In this document: piece after piece, positions 10,291 to 22,235 of the stretch | Numbering within the stretch: the stretch's first letter is position 1 | How the letters are laid out: every line of letters starts with the position of its first letter | Assembly: GCA_020091685.1 (NCBI GenBank) | Contig: CM034599.1 | Span: forward strand, 3,069,641 to 3,133,640 | DNA: 64,000 nucleotides | Direction: 5' to 3' | DNA from: Lutjanus erythropterus | Lineage: Eukaryota > Chordata > Actinopteri > Lutjaniformes > Lutjanidae | Notes under the pieces: model-generated | The model's database searches: none | What the model was told of the DNA's origin: nothing | What the model saw: only the letters and a program-made list of their open reading frames with translations | Program-made: the position numbers and the translations under genes

Positions 10291-12166
10291 AAACTCATGG
10301 AGAGTTAAGAGTCGGCCTTCGGTAAACTGTTCACACATTTACTCTTCTGCCGTTCTGGCACCACATAGGAAATGAGTCTAGCGACAATATTTTCATTAGA
10401 TAACCAAAATCCTGCAATTTTCCACCTGAGACACAATCGGAGGTTTGTGATTCACTTCTCTCGCGCTGCCCCATGAAAAACATATGGAGCTTGATTTGTT
10501 ATTCGGGGTAATTTAAAGCAAGATTCTCACCAGCTGCCCCATAAAAGCACAGCGTGACTCGAAGACAGTAGCTGTGAAGTGAGCAACATGTCCCACCATC
10601 ACTTCATCACACTAAATCAGACAGGGAGTGACTCATTCCAACCATGCAACGCTTTTATTTTGAAATAGCCATTGTTTTGGATTTACTGTACTAGTAATTG
10701 GCATTCCTAATTGGCATTTCTCAACAGACCAATATTACATTTCTTTTTTTTTTTTTTTCACAAACCAAGCCCAATTAATTGTTGCTTTGCAGAGCCAAAG
10801 ACACTCAGACGTTTGTGGCTTCAGTACAGTCTAGATTTCTTCTCATGATTTCACAGAGTTCACAGGAGTTCACAGCGAGTCCCCAGTGGGAGTGGGGGGG
10901 GGGGATTTTGGGTGTTTTCGTTGGGCATTTTCCATGGCGTGTGGTTAATTGTTAAGGGAGACTTGTAACCAGCGTCTGACACATATTCTTTGAGCCTTGA
11001 GGGCACGAGCATAATCAAATGACAGACTATGCTGCGGTTTTGACCAAGGAGAGGGGTCACAGCCAAACATCCAAGCATGTCCTCACAGCGGTGCGTTGCT
11101 TTATTGTGTCAGTCAGCAGCACAAAACACTGCTGCAGCCACAGTATGAGTCGTTGTTTACACGCTACAGGTCCATCAGAGATGTAGTAACACTGGTTTAC
11201 TGTTTCTTGATCCGACTGTAGGAAACTATTTTACTGGAATACCACAAGTGATGCAATGCAGACATTTAGCAAGAGTGGAGAGTAACAAGTTATAAGTAAT
11301 GCAGATGAGTAAAAAATATTTTTTAAGGGACGAGTACTTTTCAAGTTCCTTTTTAAAAATGTACTATTACTTTTTACTCAAGTAATGTACTTTGTAACTT
11401 CTAGTCTGCTCTAAATGCAAGGATTAAGTGTACTGGTGAGAGAGCACACATGGAGCACCAAGTTGCTAGCTGCTTAGAGGAAAAATGGTTGTGTCTTGAA
11501 GGGAATCCTAGATTTGCAAAACTCTCACACATGCGCACTTGATTCAGCACAGTAGTGACTCAGCAGTGGCGGATATACTGGCAGACATTCCAGTACTTCT
11601 ACATATTCTTGTCTTGCCAAGTTTGAAGTGTATTGGCAGTTGCACAAGGACGCAGACTAATGTTATTGTCTTTGTTTGTGTCTGAATTACTCTAAATACT
11701 TTACATCTTCTCAGGCTATACATAAAGATACACAGAGTTAATATTAGACTATATGGTCACAAAACAAAAATAATTACAGATATCAGTACAATCCACCGGT
11801 GCAGACATTTCTAGGTAAATTCTAGTGACAAATCATGTAAGTTGTAGGATACTTGGCTATTTTGAAAGGTTAATTTATCATTTATCGTAATATTATATGG
11901 TGCTCATAAACGAAACATATAAATGGATGAATCAGTGTCATATCATATAAAGTTCCTTTGTTTGTCATTTTATAGCACAGGTTTGAATGAAAAACAATGC
12001 TAGTTTTAGTCCTTTTATGCTACCCACCAAACAAATTATATCAATAGATGAATGAATAAGTCATAAAAATATATTTTTTCATGGTAGAATGCAGTAAGAC
12101 GCTTTGGATGCGGCTACAGCCTGAGGAAAGGTGCACGCAATGGAAAAACAGCAAGCACGAACCTAA

Positions 12167-12188
12167 TGAGAGTTTTGCAAAACTCTCA
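12167..12188. repeat. 22-bp perfect palindrome
   Basis: TGAGAGTTTTGCAAAACTCTCA reads identically on both strands; half of it recurs near 11516-11528. The function is unknown. Confidence 0.9.
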
Positions 12189-14469
12189 CTTTTAGGGTTC
12201 CCTTGTTGACAAGAACAAGAAATTTGAGAGTCAGTGTCCAGCAACAGTCTCTGACTACATCTGGCATCATATCTTACGCCTAAACCTTAAAAAGACAACA
12301 CTTCAAAGTCCCCAAAACACTGAGCTCTCCACTTTTAAAAAGTCCTCTTTTAACCTCTGCATGAACATTGTAAAAGTAAATAATAAATAAAAATACATGA
12401 AAGCCACAACTCAAAGAAAAGGTTCAGGTGCAGTCCATTACATTCATCCCTCATGTCGAAGAAAGAAATGACCATTTGAACCTCTGCGCTGACATTTCTG
12501 GGACATGTAAACATATTGCTGCAACAGTATTTTGACCTCCTGCCTCTGTTCCTGCGCTGAGAAAAAGATGGTGTAGGATTCACCTCTCAGCGCCCAGGGG
12601 TGCAGATAGAGCCCTGGATAGGGCTCAGTAATCCCCACCACTATTGGAGCCCATCTGTTTTGGTTTTCATTTTTCTGCATTATTAGTGCTTATTGGTACA
12701 TGGTCTAGGAATGTAGCCAGGGTGTTTGAAGTGGAGGAGGAAGGTGATGCCAGGGGCATTAGTTGAAGGAATGATGACCTTAAGGTCTAACACAAGCCAG
12801 CACTCCTAACCTCCAGGAGCCTCTCCCTTGATGTTGGAATCTAAGTCCTGCTCTCTCTCCTACCGCGGACGCCAAGGACTTTGCAATTTGCCATTTTTAT
12901 CTGGCAATATTTTCAGTTTGATGCTGCACTAAAAAACTTCTATCTAAATATTTCTAGTCCTATAATCAGTTTCTCAAATCAAAAACAAAAATACCACACA
13001 TGCCAGTTGTGATCTTTATCAGACCTCAATCACGGAAAAAGCAAAATGCACTGTTTTTGGTTATTTGTGTTTATTGGAATTTTTGACAAAAAACAAAACA
13101 ATTTTCTTCATAATCATTGTTTCATATTTGAACAACAAAAAAAAGAATGATAATGATAGCCAAGGAACTATTTGTGAAAATCGATCAAGACAAAATTTAT
13201 TAGCAAGTAAGCTCTTGAGCGAGAGCAGGCTGCATGTATAAGAACTTAAATATATCTTAAGATGCCATTTCAATCTTCAGTTGGTTTTATTAAATAATCC
13301 AAATGCTGGATTTGACATCGTGGTGGGTATAATGCAGATTGCACCGTGAAATGCACAGGGATTTGAGATAAATTACCTAAATCCTAAATTTCTTCAGTAC
13401 ATTAAATGTTCACATTGAAATATTAGTAACAATATAAATGTTATTCTTACCATAACATTTTCAAAATTAGCAAAGATTTCCACTGTTAAAAACTTGTGAG
13501 CCACCACACTGTTGTGTTTCCTGTTTTATTTTGGTACACTAACTTTAATTTCCTCTCTTTTTGTTTCTTTCACTCCTGATTATCCACACCTGATCTCGCT
13601 CACCTGCCCCTAGTTTTGTCATCAGGCAGGGCTTGGTCTGTTAGCTTGATGCTAACACATAATTATGATTTCCATTAAAAAATCCATTTTACTTCCTGTG
13701 CACGAAGCAGTCAAAAATTTGTAATTGCAATTCCGATTCAGCGCCCGAGTATCGCGACAGTATCAAATCGGGAGATGAGCGCGTCGTCTCAGCACTAATG
13801 GATCAGTCCTCGGTTCAAAACTTTTAGTTGCAAATTAATATTAGGAAGGATGAGACCCTCAGAGAAAGTAAAGTTCAAGCAAACATTCTAATTGTCCACA
13901 AAGTGAATTTTGCTTTTATAATCAGTGGATCGGCTCCAGGCTGTGCAGTGGTTTAATACTGCAGATTAGAATCATCATTCTGTCCTTTAACTCCAGCTCT
14001 GGCAGAGCTTGTTGTGATTCTGGTCTTCTCCTTTAATAACGACTCAGTGACAACACCGATCAGTCACATTTTGCTCTTATGAAGAGCGATCGGTAATTAG
14101 TATGTTTTCCACTTCATGGCATGCACAGTTCACTGATACCTGATTCTTTATGATTATTACGTGACTTAAGTTACCTTTTGGCAAATAGAGAATCCCAGCA
14201 CTGACTAAGTAAACGTCTCTTCGTCCGTGTGTTGCATGGATGCGTATTTGTCAAACCGGAGCAGAGAATTAAACCTGTCAGTGAGGCAGATAAAGGCAGC
14301 AATTATATTAACCACAAGAGTTGGAAGAAAGTGCACAATGCAGGTCAGGTTACTCAGCAATTTAATCTTGTCAATAAAGATCCACTTTTACGTGTGTTAC
14401 TCCTCTTCCCAAAATATGTTTGCATATAAAAGAGAGATGTTATCGGTGTGATCTGAAAGCTTGTTAAAG

Positions 14470-14586
14470 TTTGAATTCACAGTAACTCCGGATGAACTCG
14501 GAGAGGAGATCGAGGAGGCAGTCAGAGCTGTTCACAGCCGCTCTGACAAACATGGCCTCTGGATGTGGGACACGGTGCAGGACGAG
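14470..14586 (+). CDS. candidate internal exon of an unidentified gene
   Basis: A 117-nt segment, open in one frame only and 39 codons long, ends at a strong donor (GACGAG|GTGAGC). The peptide FEFTVTPDELGEEIEEAV followed by RAVHSRSDKHGLWMWDTVQDE is charged and helical and looks like real protein rather than translated intron. G+C content rises locally. The acceptor is weak: either ttaaag before 14470 (phase 0) or gaaag before 14460. It ends in phase 0, which matches the phase-0 start of the candidate at 35931. I do not recognise the protein. Conservation of this exon in other fish genomes would confirm or refute it. Confidence 0.45.
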
Positions 14587-16264
14587 GTGAGCCCTCAGCC
14601 GTATATTTAAGCCCTGGATGTTTCGACAGAACTCACCTGTGAGGCTGATAAATCACTCGCAGTGTACGCTCAGAGCCGAGCGTGGACAGTAAATCTGAAA
14701 GTCAACAGCCGGTGCGGGCTTAACCAAACTGTAAGGAATTCTGTATTTGGCACGTTTCCTGTCATGTATGCCCTATTTATTATATACCCTAATGACTCCA
14801 ATGAGAGGCTTTCTGGAGGCCATCAACGCCTCATAAGACAGAGATTTGCTCTGAAAATAACGCTTGACCTCTGTCCTTCAGGTTACACAAGAACTCTGTT
14901 ATTAACCTTTTATTTGTTTATATAAATTAGATTAAATTTAGTGATTCCCAAAGATCTTAGAATAAAAATGTCAGCATCTAGTGAAATTCTGATATGATAC
15001 TGAAAAATTCAGTGCTGATTCACTGACTCCCAGTTAAAGGGGAGGTGGGTTGGTTGGACTCTGATTAAAGGGTTTTCACCTGCTTTTTACAATATAAATC
15101 TCATCATGTAGAGCAGCTGCAAACGGTTGACTCAGCATTGATCCTGCAAGTTTCAAAATGATTTCAAGCAGGAGACGTTTAGAGACATTTTCACCCCATG
15201 AAAAGCAGATGTCCATATTAACACCAGCATTTACCGCTTGTTTCATCACGGTACAAATATAATTTAGTTAACCACTCAAAAAACACGTTTAAATGTGCAG
15301 TGCCTCTTTAAGCTTGTTAGCATGCTAAAATTTGCTAATTAGCACTAATGACAACATACAGCTGAGGCTAATGGGAATGTATTTATTCTGAATATTTGAC
15401 AAAAAGTGAAAAAAAGTTTATGAAAGAAGTCTGTTGTGTTCCCTTTCTTTGTTTATATAAATTAGTGATTCCCAAAGATCTTTATAAAACTGTAAATCAG
15501 TATCTAGTGAGTGTTATTGTGCTATTGCACAGAGATCATCTAATGACCAGTGGGACATATCTGACCTCCTGCGTGACCTCGGCTCTAACTTGATAATCAG
15601 TATTTTGAGAAGACAGAGGTCGCTGCCACTCTGCCCTGATGTGACCTTTTTTATTATAGGAAGAACCAACATGATTATCAGTTCATCAGAACAATTATAA
15701 TCCATAATGTTACATATGAATATCATTTGTCAGTCGTGTCTTTCTGTCCAGTCCCCTCCTCTCCTGAGACGAGCTCCTCTAATAGAGCTTTGATTTGGAG
15801 TGCATTGATTAGCCTCGTGCTCTCCTCCAGTTAACACCAGACAATCATCCTTTGTGTTTCGCTGGTTTTGACAGTTTTATTATGAGGACTAAAACCGCCC
15901 AAATAAAACCACAGATGAACAGCCACTCCTCGCTAGCTTCTCAAAAGGTTAGTAAATTTCACCATATGGATTTTTTGGTGTCTCCCCCAAATGTCATGGC
16001 TTAATTATTAACTGTGGGGCCATTTTGGAGAGAGATTTGCACTTTTACAATATTGTCGCGCCTGGTGAGGTTAAGTGTTGAAAGTGCAAGGAAGGCCATT
16101 GTCCTCCGTCCGTGTTTAATGAAGATGGATCTAGAGATGAAATGTTGGTGTAATAAAGACAGCGTGACCTTTAAGGCCTCGCCACAAGTAGACAAACACA
16201 CTGATGGTTTCAGCAGACAAATATACTTTAACAGGTTTTAAAAAAAAGTGCAAACTGGTTTTCA
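14587..16264. other. non-coding stretch
   Basis: No supported exon or named repeat. A short motif 'tgtttatataaattagattaaatttagtgattcccaaagatctta' near 14915 recurs near 15450, indicating a small diverged duplication. Confidence 0.5.
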
Positions 16265-16805
16265 GAATTGAACGGAGTGAAGCTACAAGATATTTTATCA
16301 GCAAATAGACAGTTGTGTAAAGTAACTAAGTAGATTTTAATCTAAAATTGTACTTAAACCTACAGCAAAGAGTTTTTAACTGGTTATGTAACAGTCTGTT
16401 TAATACTGATGCCTCTGTACGACCTGCCTAAGGTAACGATATATATAATGATATATATATATTTGTTCCTGATGTCTGCCACCAGGTCGGTTTCTCCTTG
16501 AAATCAGATGAAACAATTCTGCGTTTAAATTTTCCCAGACAAAGTTACAGTGAGTCGTATGTTAGCCAGTCAAAAAGAAGCAGGAGGAGATTCTCACCTG
16601 GATGATTTTATATTTGGTGTTATATTTTTTGGTTATTATGGAAGAAACGGCCCCTTTTGTCCACAGGGGGCTCCAACACCAGCAAAATATTAAAGTTCAC
16701 TGTAGTAGCTTTAAGTAAAATTTTGAGGCATTTGAACTTTAATTGAGTGATTCCATTTTATGTTACTTTATTCGTCTACTCTGCTACATTTATTTGATAA
16801 ATTTG

Positions 16806-17797
16806 TAGAGTTGGGTATCATTTGTTTTTGGGTTTTTTTTTCGACACTGGTTTTCAAAACAGTACCAGCGCCCAACCAGTGCCTGAAGCAATACTTTAAA
16901 ATCAATTTGCACTAAATAACAGTTACAGTACTAGTAAATATTCATAAAATAACATTTTAAATTGATGTTCTTGGTGTTGTACAAACTTCTGCACTTTATT
17001 GGTAGAAATATGATCATAATTGCCTACCTGTGGTTTCCCCATCATTAATATAAATGTCAAGTCGATATGACACACTGATGATTTATATCTAACACTTTCA
17101 CTGCCAGCAGATTTTCTTGTCGTGTGGTTACACAAGCAGTCAAGCACGGAGAATCCATCTGATTTCAAGTATGTCCCGGTCCATCACCAGATTCTTTGTT
17201 GGACGTCCCACCCGGTATTGGAATCCTTTTGTGTGAAATACAGCCACACTTTAGACCGTCCAGATTTGAATTGTGTTTGAGGTAGCTACTAGCTAAAGGA
17301 AGAATAACGTCACCTGCTGCCAGAGCCATGTAAGGTTTTACCTCATTCAACATGTTAAAAATAATACAATACTAACATTTGATAGTATTGAAAGTGCTGA
17401 ATATATTAAAAAATGATTTAGGAGCTCGATCAAGATTCGGTTCCACCTTTATTTTCCTGCCTGAAATGTGTCTTGCAGCGAAGCCAGATCGTGTTCAGTG
17501 ACTTTTTCCTGTGCTGGCACGGTATGCAGGTTGTTTCTAAGAAAAAAAAAAAAAACAGTCTAAGACTTTTTTTTCTTGTTGATGTAGTATCGAAAGAAAT
17601 ATTGAGTATCAATTTCTAATTCTAGTGTCGTATCAAAGTTTATATATAGTGTAGTTTATTGGTAGCTGTGTTAATAGATGGCCAAGTGGCACCAAAATGA
17701 GGCTCCGAAATTTGTGTAGTGAGTTGGTTCAGCAGGCACCGAACATAAAGGAACCAGAGCAACATTGTCTTTGGGTTTTCATTCTCAACCCTACTAG
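16806..17797. mobile_element. 'GTTGGGTATC' terminal-inverted-repeat element nested in the hAT-type MITE
   Basis: The left edge 'agagttgggtatcatttg' and the right edge 'cattctcaaccctact' are related inverted repeats. Internal phrases such as 'accagcgcccaaccagtgcctgaa' match a familiar teleost repeat (memory-based). No coding capacity is seen. Confidence 0.5.
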
Positions 17798-17874
17798 TTA
17801 CCTCACATATTAAAATTATTAATACAAAATATTATTAAGAAATTATATATTTTATTTATTTATTACTTTATTAT

Positions 17875-17896
17875 TATTATTATTATTATTATTATT
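17875..17896. repeat. (TTA)n microsatellite
   Basis: Seven or more uninterrupted ATT/TTA units preceded by TTTA repeats. Confidence 0.9.
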
Positions 17897-18189
17897 GTTA
17901 TAGTTTAAGCTGCAAAGCTGTATAAAATCCAGTTTAAAATTACCATCACCTACCATCTCTGACAATAAAATCATACGTGCATTAATCTATTAAAATAGAG
18001 TTAATTCTGTAATGTGAATTATAATATACATGATTCTGAATTGTGACATTCTGCATAATTAATACTTTTTTTATGCTAATACTTTTGTACTTTTGCTTGA
18101 GTAAAGTTTTGAATGCAGGTCTTTAACTTATAACAGAGTATTTCAACACTGTGGTACTGACACTTGATCTGAGTACTTCTTCCACCTCT

Positions 18190-19125
18190 GATTATAAATA
18201 TTTGTTATATGTTTTCTGTCCTTTGGCATCATCATTGAATGCTGTTGTTGTTCAGTGAGAGTAATTTCTTTTCCTCTTCAATAGATCCAGATTATGAGCT
18301 CTAACTCAAGATTATAACCAGTCACGAACACCAAAGGTCGTGACCTCCCAGTGTGGCCGTTATGAGTAAATATTGATTACACTACAGTCAGTCAGCTAAG
18401 TGGAGCCACCGGAGCAGAACACAGCCGTGTACTGTGGTGTTTTTTGAAAGGAGTAATATCTGGCCTAATCCCAGCCTCAGCCCTGCCCTCGCCCCAGCCG
18501 GCTCACGTCTCTCTGCTGTGCAGATCAGCATGTGCGGCTCTGCGCCGGGTTCAGGTTTCTCAGAGCTCCTGCTTGGTGCAGGCAGACCTTCGCGGCGGTG
18601 CGTCTGAATAGGCTCCTGAAACTTTGAGTCCTCAGGCTCGGGCTTCCTCAGGGCACCGACTGGCCGACTCCTCAGATGGTATGGCAGTATCTGAGTTCAC
18701 ATGTTCCTCACCCCCACCTTCATACATGTCATCAGACTCACCGTGCCCGCCTCAATGAAAGCTCTCTGTTGACTTCCTCTGCTGACAAGCGAGACGTAAC
18801 CAGCTCCATGGCGTTGAGCGCTAACCACTGAGCAGGAGCCTTGAAATAGAATAAGTAAAACTCTGTTATGAAATACTTTACCTTGCCAAATTCATCATGT
18901 TGCCTGTACTGGAGCTTTCAGTATTAAATATGCTCTTTTTGAGAGCAGGCAGTGATGTTTGATTCATGTGCAAACGAGATCCTGGTATGATTTAATGAGT
19001 GTGTTATAAAGAAATAGTTTAACATTTTGGATAAATACACATTTGCTTTCTTTCTGAGAGTTAAATGTGAAGATTGATACTATTCTGTTGTAACATTGTC
19101 TGTATGGTAAATAAAAGGCGTCATG
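18190..19125. other. non-coding, locally GC-richer stretch
   Basis: The part around 18470-18700 is richer in G+C than its surroundings and could hold conserved regulatory DNA. No splice-bounded coding frame was identified. Confidence 0.4.
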
Positions 19126-19260
19126 TTTGGTGGAGCGGGCGCTACATATGTTGGGGCACGGTCTTCTGCAACAAGCGTGACTGATTCCTTCCTGTGGCCT
19201 TTTGCTGGGTGTCATCCCCTCAGTCTGCTGCATCCTTCCTTGTCCTGGCTTCAGCTAGAG
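19126..19260 (+). mobile_element. partial tRNA-derived SINE
   Basis: 'gcgggcgctacatatgttgggg' through 'tggccttttgctgggtgtcatcccc' matches the body of the teleost tRNA-derived SINE seen more completely at 20407. The tRNA-like A-box end is missing, so this copy is 5'-truncated and diverged. Confidence 0.65.
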
Positions 19261-20406
19261 GCATAGAAAGTATTTTAAAAAATATTTAAACGCATAAAAA
19301 AGCCCCATTTGCAGCCAATTAGCCTAACTTAGCATAAAGGATATGTATTGGTCTATTTCTTGGCCAAGAGCTGTAACTTCCTGAAATCTCCGTCATTGTA
19401 AGTTTGGCAGACAATCAGCAGAGAGGCTCTAGCAGATTTTGTTACCTTCAGAAATGCCTAGGCAGGCTGTTTTCTAAGGTTACACCCTAATACTGAACTA
19501 ATCCATTTGTTGGTGAGAAGAGTCTTAGTTATGCATTAGTCATAAAATAAACAAACAAAAAAACACACCTTGTTGCAACATGGACTTTCTCTTGTTATAT
19601 TCACTGCACTGCTGCTTATTGTGCTGTAGCTGCCTTTAGCTTGTTAGCTCAGTAAGCAGTCCTATTAGACTCAGACACAGCCTCCGAGCCCCACAGAGGT
19701 CGGGATGACAGCCAGGAATAAAGTATGGAGTCCAGATAATGAAGACACTGCAGGTTCAGGCGTGAAGCAAATTGGTAGCAAGTTAATTTCTAAGCATACA
19801 TTCACAATCTTATTTGCAAAGGTCTCTATCTGTTCTTTATTGAAGGTCAGAAGTACGACTGGCGATTAAAAATACCATTTAATCAACTCCTGGTGTGAGA
19901 AAAGGTGATTTAGGAGCTGATAGCAATTTTTTTTGTGTGTAAATTTAACGCATGAACTAGGCAGCAACAACACACAACAGTCTGCCCAGCAGTTAACGTT
20001 GCCATAAGAATGATGTCAATCATTAAAACCACATTCATCTGGCGACAGGATCGCTGTGAATGATGTCACCATACGGTCTGCATCCAGACCTTGGTCCAGA
20101 CTTTGAGAGGTTCTAGTGTATATAATCCATTGTGTTGTCCAGGAGGATTTATTTTTGTGAACCTGGAAGTTATTTAGTCTTTTTTTTTGAACAACCAGAC
20201 TTGCGTGAGGTTACAGTGTTGAAAGAAATGAAATAAATTATATTAATATCAGATAAATAAGTTAATGTCTCCTTTCAGGTTGTCCCGACACATTAAGAAA
20301 TATTCCATTACTGTAACCACTTGAGCCGTTTGTATTTAAGCTCACTGTGCGCTCAAAAAACACATATTTAAATAATTAAATTAATATCATAAATGTGCAA
20401 CAACTA

Positions 20407-20593
20407 GATGGCCTGGTAGCTCACTTGGTAGAGCATGTGGTCCATGTACCGAGGCTGTGAGTCTTCTGCAGCGGCCGTGGGTTTGACTCCTGCCTGCTGC
20501 CTTTTGCTGCATGTTGTCTCCATGCTCTCCGTCCAACTTTTCTGTCCTCACTGCAGCTGTCCTGTCTAATAAAGGCATGGAATGGCAAAAAAC
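20407..20593 (+). mobile_element. tRNA-derived SINE (teleost family)
   Basis: The 5' part is tRNA-like with an A box (TAGCTCACTTGG, 20417-20428) and a B box (GGTTTGACTCC, 20480-20490) that would drive RNA polymerase III. The body 'ccttttgctgcatgttgtctcc' and the tail 'ctgtctaataaaggcatgg' are characteristic of a SINE family abundant in perch-like fish (from memory). It is not a functional tRNA gene: no 3' cloverleaf closes. The minus-strand open frame over it is a by-product. Confidence 0.85.
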
Positions 20594-21800
20594 TGCTCAA
20601 CTAATGGCTTGACCTACTTGTCAGCTAGGAAAGTCTTTAGTTGGGAGAAGCTCAACTGTTTTCCTCTTTTTCCAGTCTTTATGCTAAGCTAAGCTAACCA
20701 GCTGCTGGCAGTAATATATTTAATGGACAGATATAATGTGTCAATCTTCTCATCTTACTCTCAACAAGAAAGTGAGTAAGCATTTTCCCCAAACTGTTGC
20801 TCTAAGTTGTTGATCTGAACATCCTCGCACACAGGATGATAAAACGTTTTCATTATCTACATGAATCTGAAGAGAGGATCGTGAGCCTCGTACAGCAGCG
20901 GTGTCAACCTTCAGATTGACAGAATGTCCTGATTTCCTTCTTCGGGTTCTTTGGAACTGGAGGCTCAAGAGGAGGCAGCAAGCCCTGACAGAGAGCTGCC
21001 ACTGCACAGAGCAGAAACCTACCCACAAACCCTTGCCTGTGGCTTGCCCTTTGAAGGTGCATGTCTCTTCTTGACATTTCTTGTCAACGTGCCTTGGGAA
21101 CATTGGATTCCATCCTCATGGTCCACAGTTTGTGTTCAAACTGTCTGCGATGATGCAGGAGATATAAAGCACTTCAGTGTCTTTCAGGTGAGGTACACAG
21201 TCATTAATCCTCAAAGTCATTGTGAACTGTTTAAAAATAAAAGTATCAGCCTGGCTCTCAGGCTGCGTTTCCTGCTAAGCATTGCTAGTTAGTTCCTAGT
21301 TGCTATAACTTCCAGGAAACACGGGATATGTATGTCAGAGAGTGAGGAAGAAAGTCGAGCATGTGACTAAGCATAATGTGAATAAAATTTTAACACACTG
21401 TCTTCTCCAAGAACCATCAGCTATAGAGGTTATTTAAGAGTGAACATAACAACTCCCATGACGCCACGTCACTTTACGACATCATCAAACTATGTCTATC
21501 GTTTAAATGTGAGAGACGCCTGGTGGCAGAGTTTACATATTGTGCATTTGAGACAATAGTTATTTTACCCCAACCCTCATTCATTTCCTAAATCAAACCT
21601 AACCAAACTGCGCCAAATGTTTCTCGGCAAGCTTTATTTTGAAAGCGTAACTGGACTTTGCATATTTGTTATTGCTTTCTCCACCATAGAATGAGACCAA
21701 AGGTGAGACTGTGTTGTGGAGGAGGTTCAAAAGGTTCAAAAGGTTGTATGATGCACCATCCATACAGGAAAATATAGATGATACGATTCAAAGCACAGCT
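20594..21800. other. non-coding stretch with one weak exon-like frame
   Basis: An open frame ends at a strong donor (tttcag|GTGAGG at 21187/21188), but no convincing acceptor or recognisable protein supports an exon. Nothing else was identified. Confidence 0.4.
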
Positions 21801-21835
21801 AAGATTTTTTTGTTTTGTTTTGTTTTGTTTTTTTT

Positions 21836-22235
21836 ATGCCTTCGCACCGGCGACAACCATGACCACGGGCATTATGTTTTCAGGTTGCCCGTCATTATGA
21901 TCTCAAGCACACCTCGACCAAATTTCTACAAACTTTGCACAAGTATCTATTTTGACTCAAAGATTAACTGAGTAGACTTTGACAGTCAAAGCTGGCTGCG
22001 GCATCACATCTGTCCCATTCTCGCAAATTTGATATCTCAGGAGCACGTCCACTTGGACTCAAGGTGAAACATCACTGTGACCTCACAGAACATATTTGGC
22101 TATAACTCAAGAATTAACAAGATAATTATGACAAAATTTTGTACAAATGTCTAGCAGGATAAAATGATGTAGTGATGACATTTTATATCCTAAAGGTCAA
22201 AGGTCAACTTCACTGTGACATCATAATCTTCGGCT
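21836..22235. repeat. dispersed teleost repeat ('aggtcaaaggtcaacttcactgtgacatc')
   Basis: Phrases such as 'cacttggactcaagg', 'cactgtgacctcacagaa', 'tataactcaagaatt' and 'gtctagcaggataaaatgatg' match a long dispersed fish repeat known to me from memory. No protein is encoded. It contains a perfect direct-repeat nuclear receptor motif at 22194-22206. Confidence 0.65.
22194..22206 (+). promoter_or_regulatory. DR1-type nuclear receptor motif inside a repeat
   Basis: AGGTCAAAGGTCA is the exact consensus DR1 site bound by HNF4/PPAR-RXR/COUP-TF type receptors. It is an intrinsic part of the surrounding dispersed repeat, so occupancy is only a possibility. Confidence 0.4.

Larger units (their letters stand above)
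8474..14469. other. long non-coding stretch with minor repeats
   Basis: No convincing exon was found. It contains an AC microsatellite (10271-10290), a poly-T run (about 10743-10759), a decayed Tol2-like sequence around 11320-11402 ('tactttttactcaagtaatgtacttt'), and a 22-bp perfect palindrome at 12167-12188. A related 'gcaaaactctcac' motif occurs near 11516. It is best read as intron or intergenic DNA. Confidence 0.6.
16693..18189. mobile_element. decayed hAT-type MITE interrupted by another repeat
   Basis: The left part (about 16693-16805, 'aagtaaaattttgaggcattt') and the right part (about 17990-18189, ending 'gagtacttcttccacctctg') belong to a Tol2-like non-autonomous element very common in fish; the assignment is from memory. 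The two parts are split by a second repeat at about 16806-17797. An exact left terminus was not found; related sequence starts near 16320. Confidence 0.55.

Noticed and set aside
20407-20490. tRNA gene
   Set aside because: A and B boxes are present but the 3' half does not close a cloverleaf and runs into a SINE body and tail.
20951-21292. 113-codon plus-strand frame ending in a strong donor at 21187
   Set aside because: No convincing acceptor, unfamiliar composition, and an overlapping 117-codon frame on the other strand; its phase does not fit neighbouring exon candidates except by choosing weak sites.
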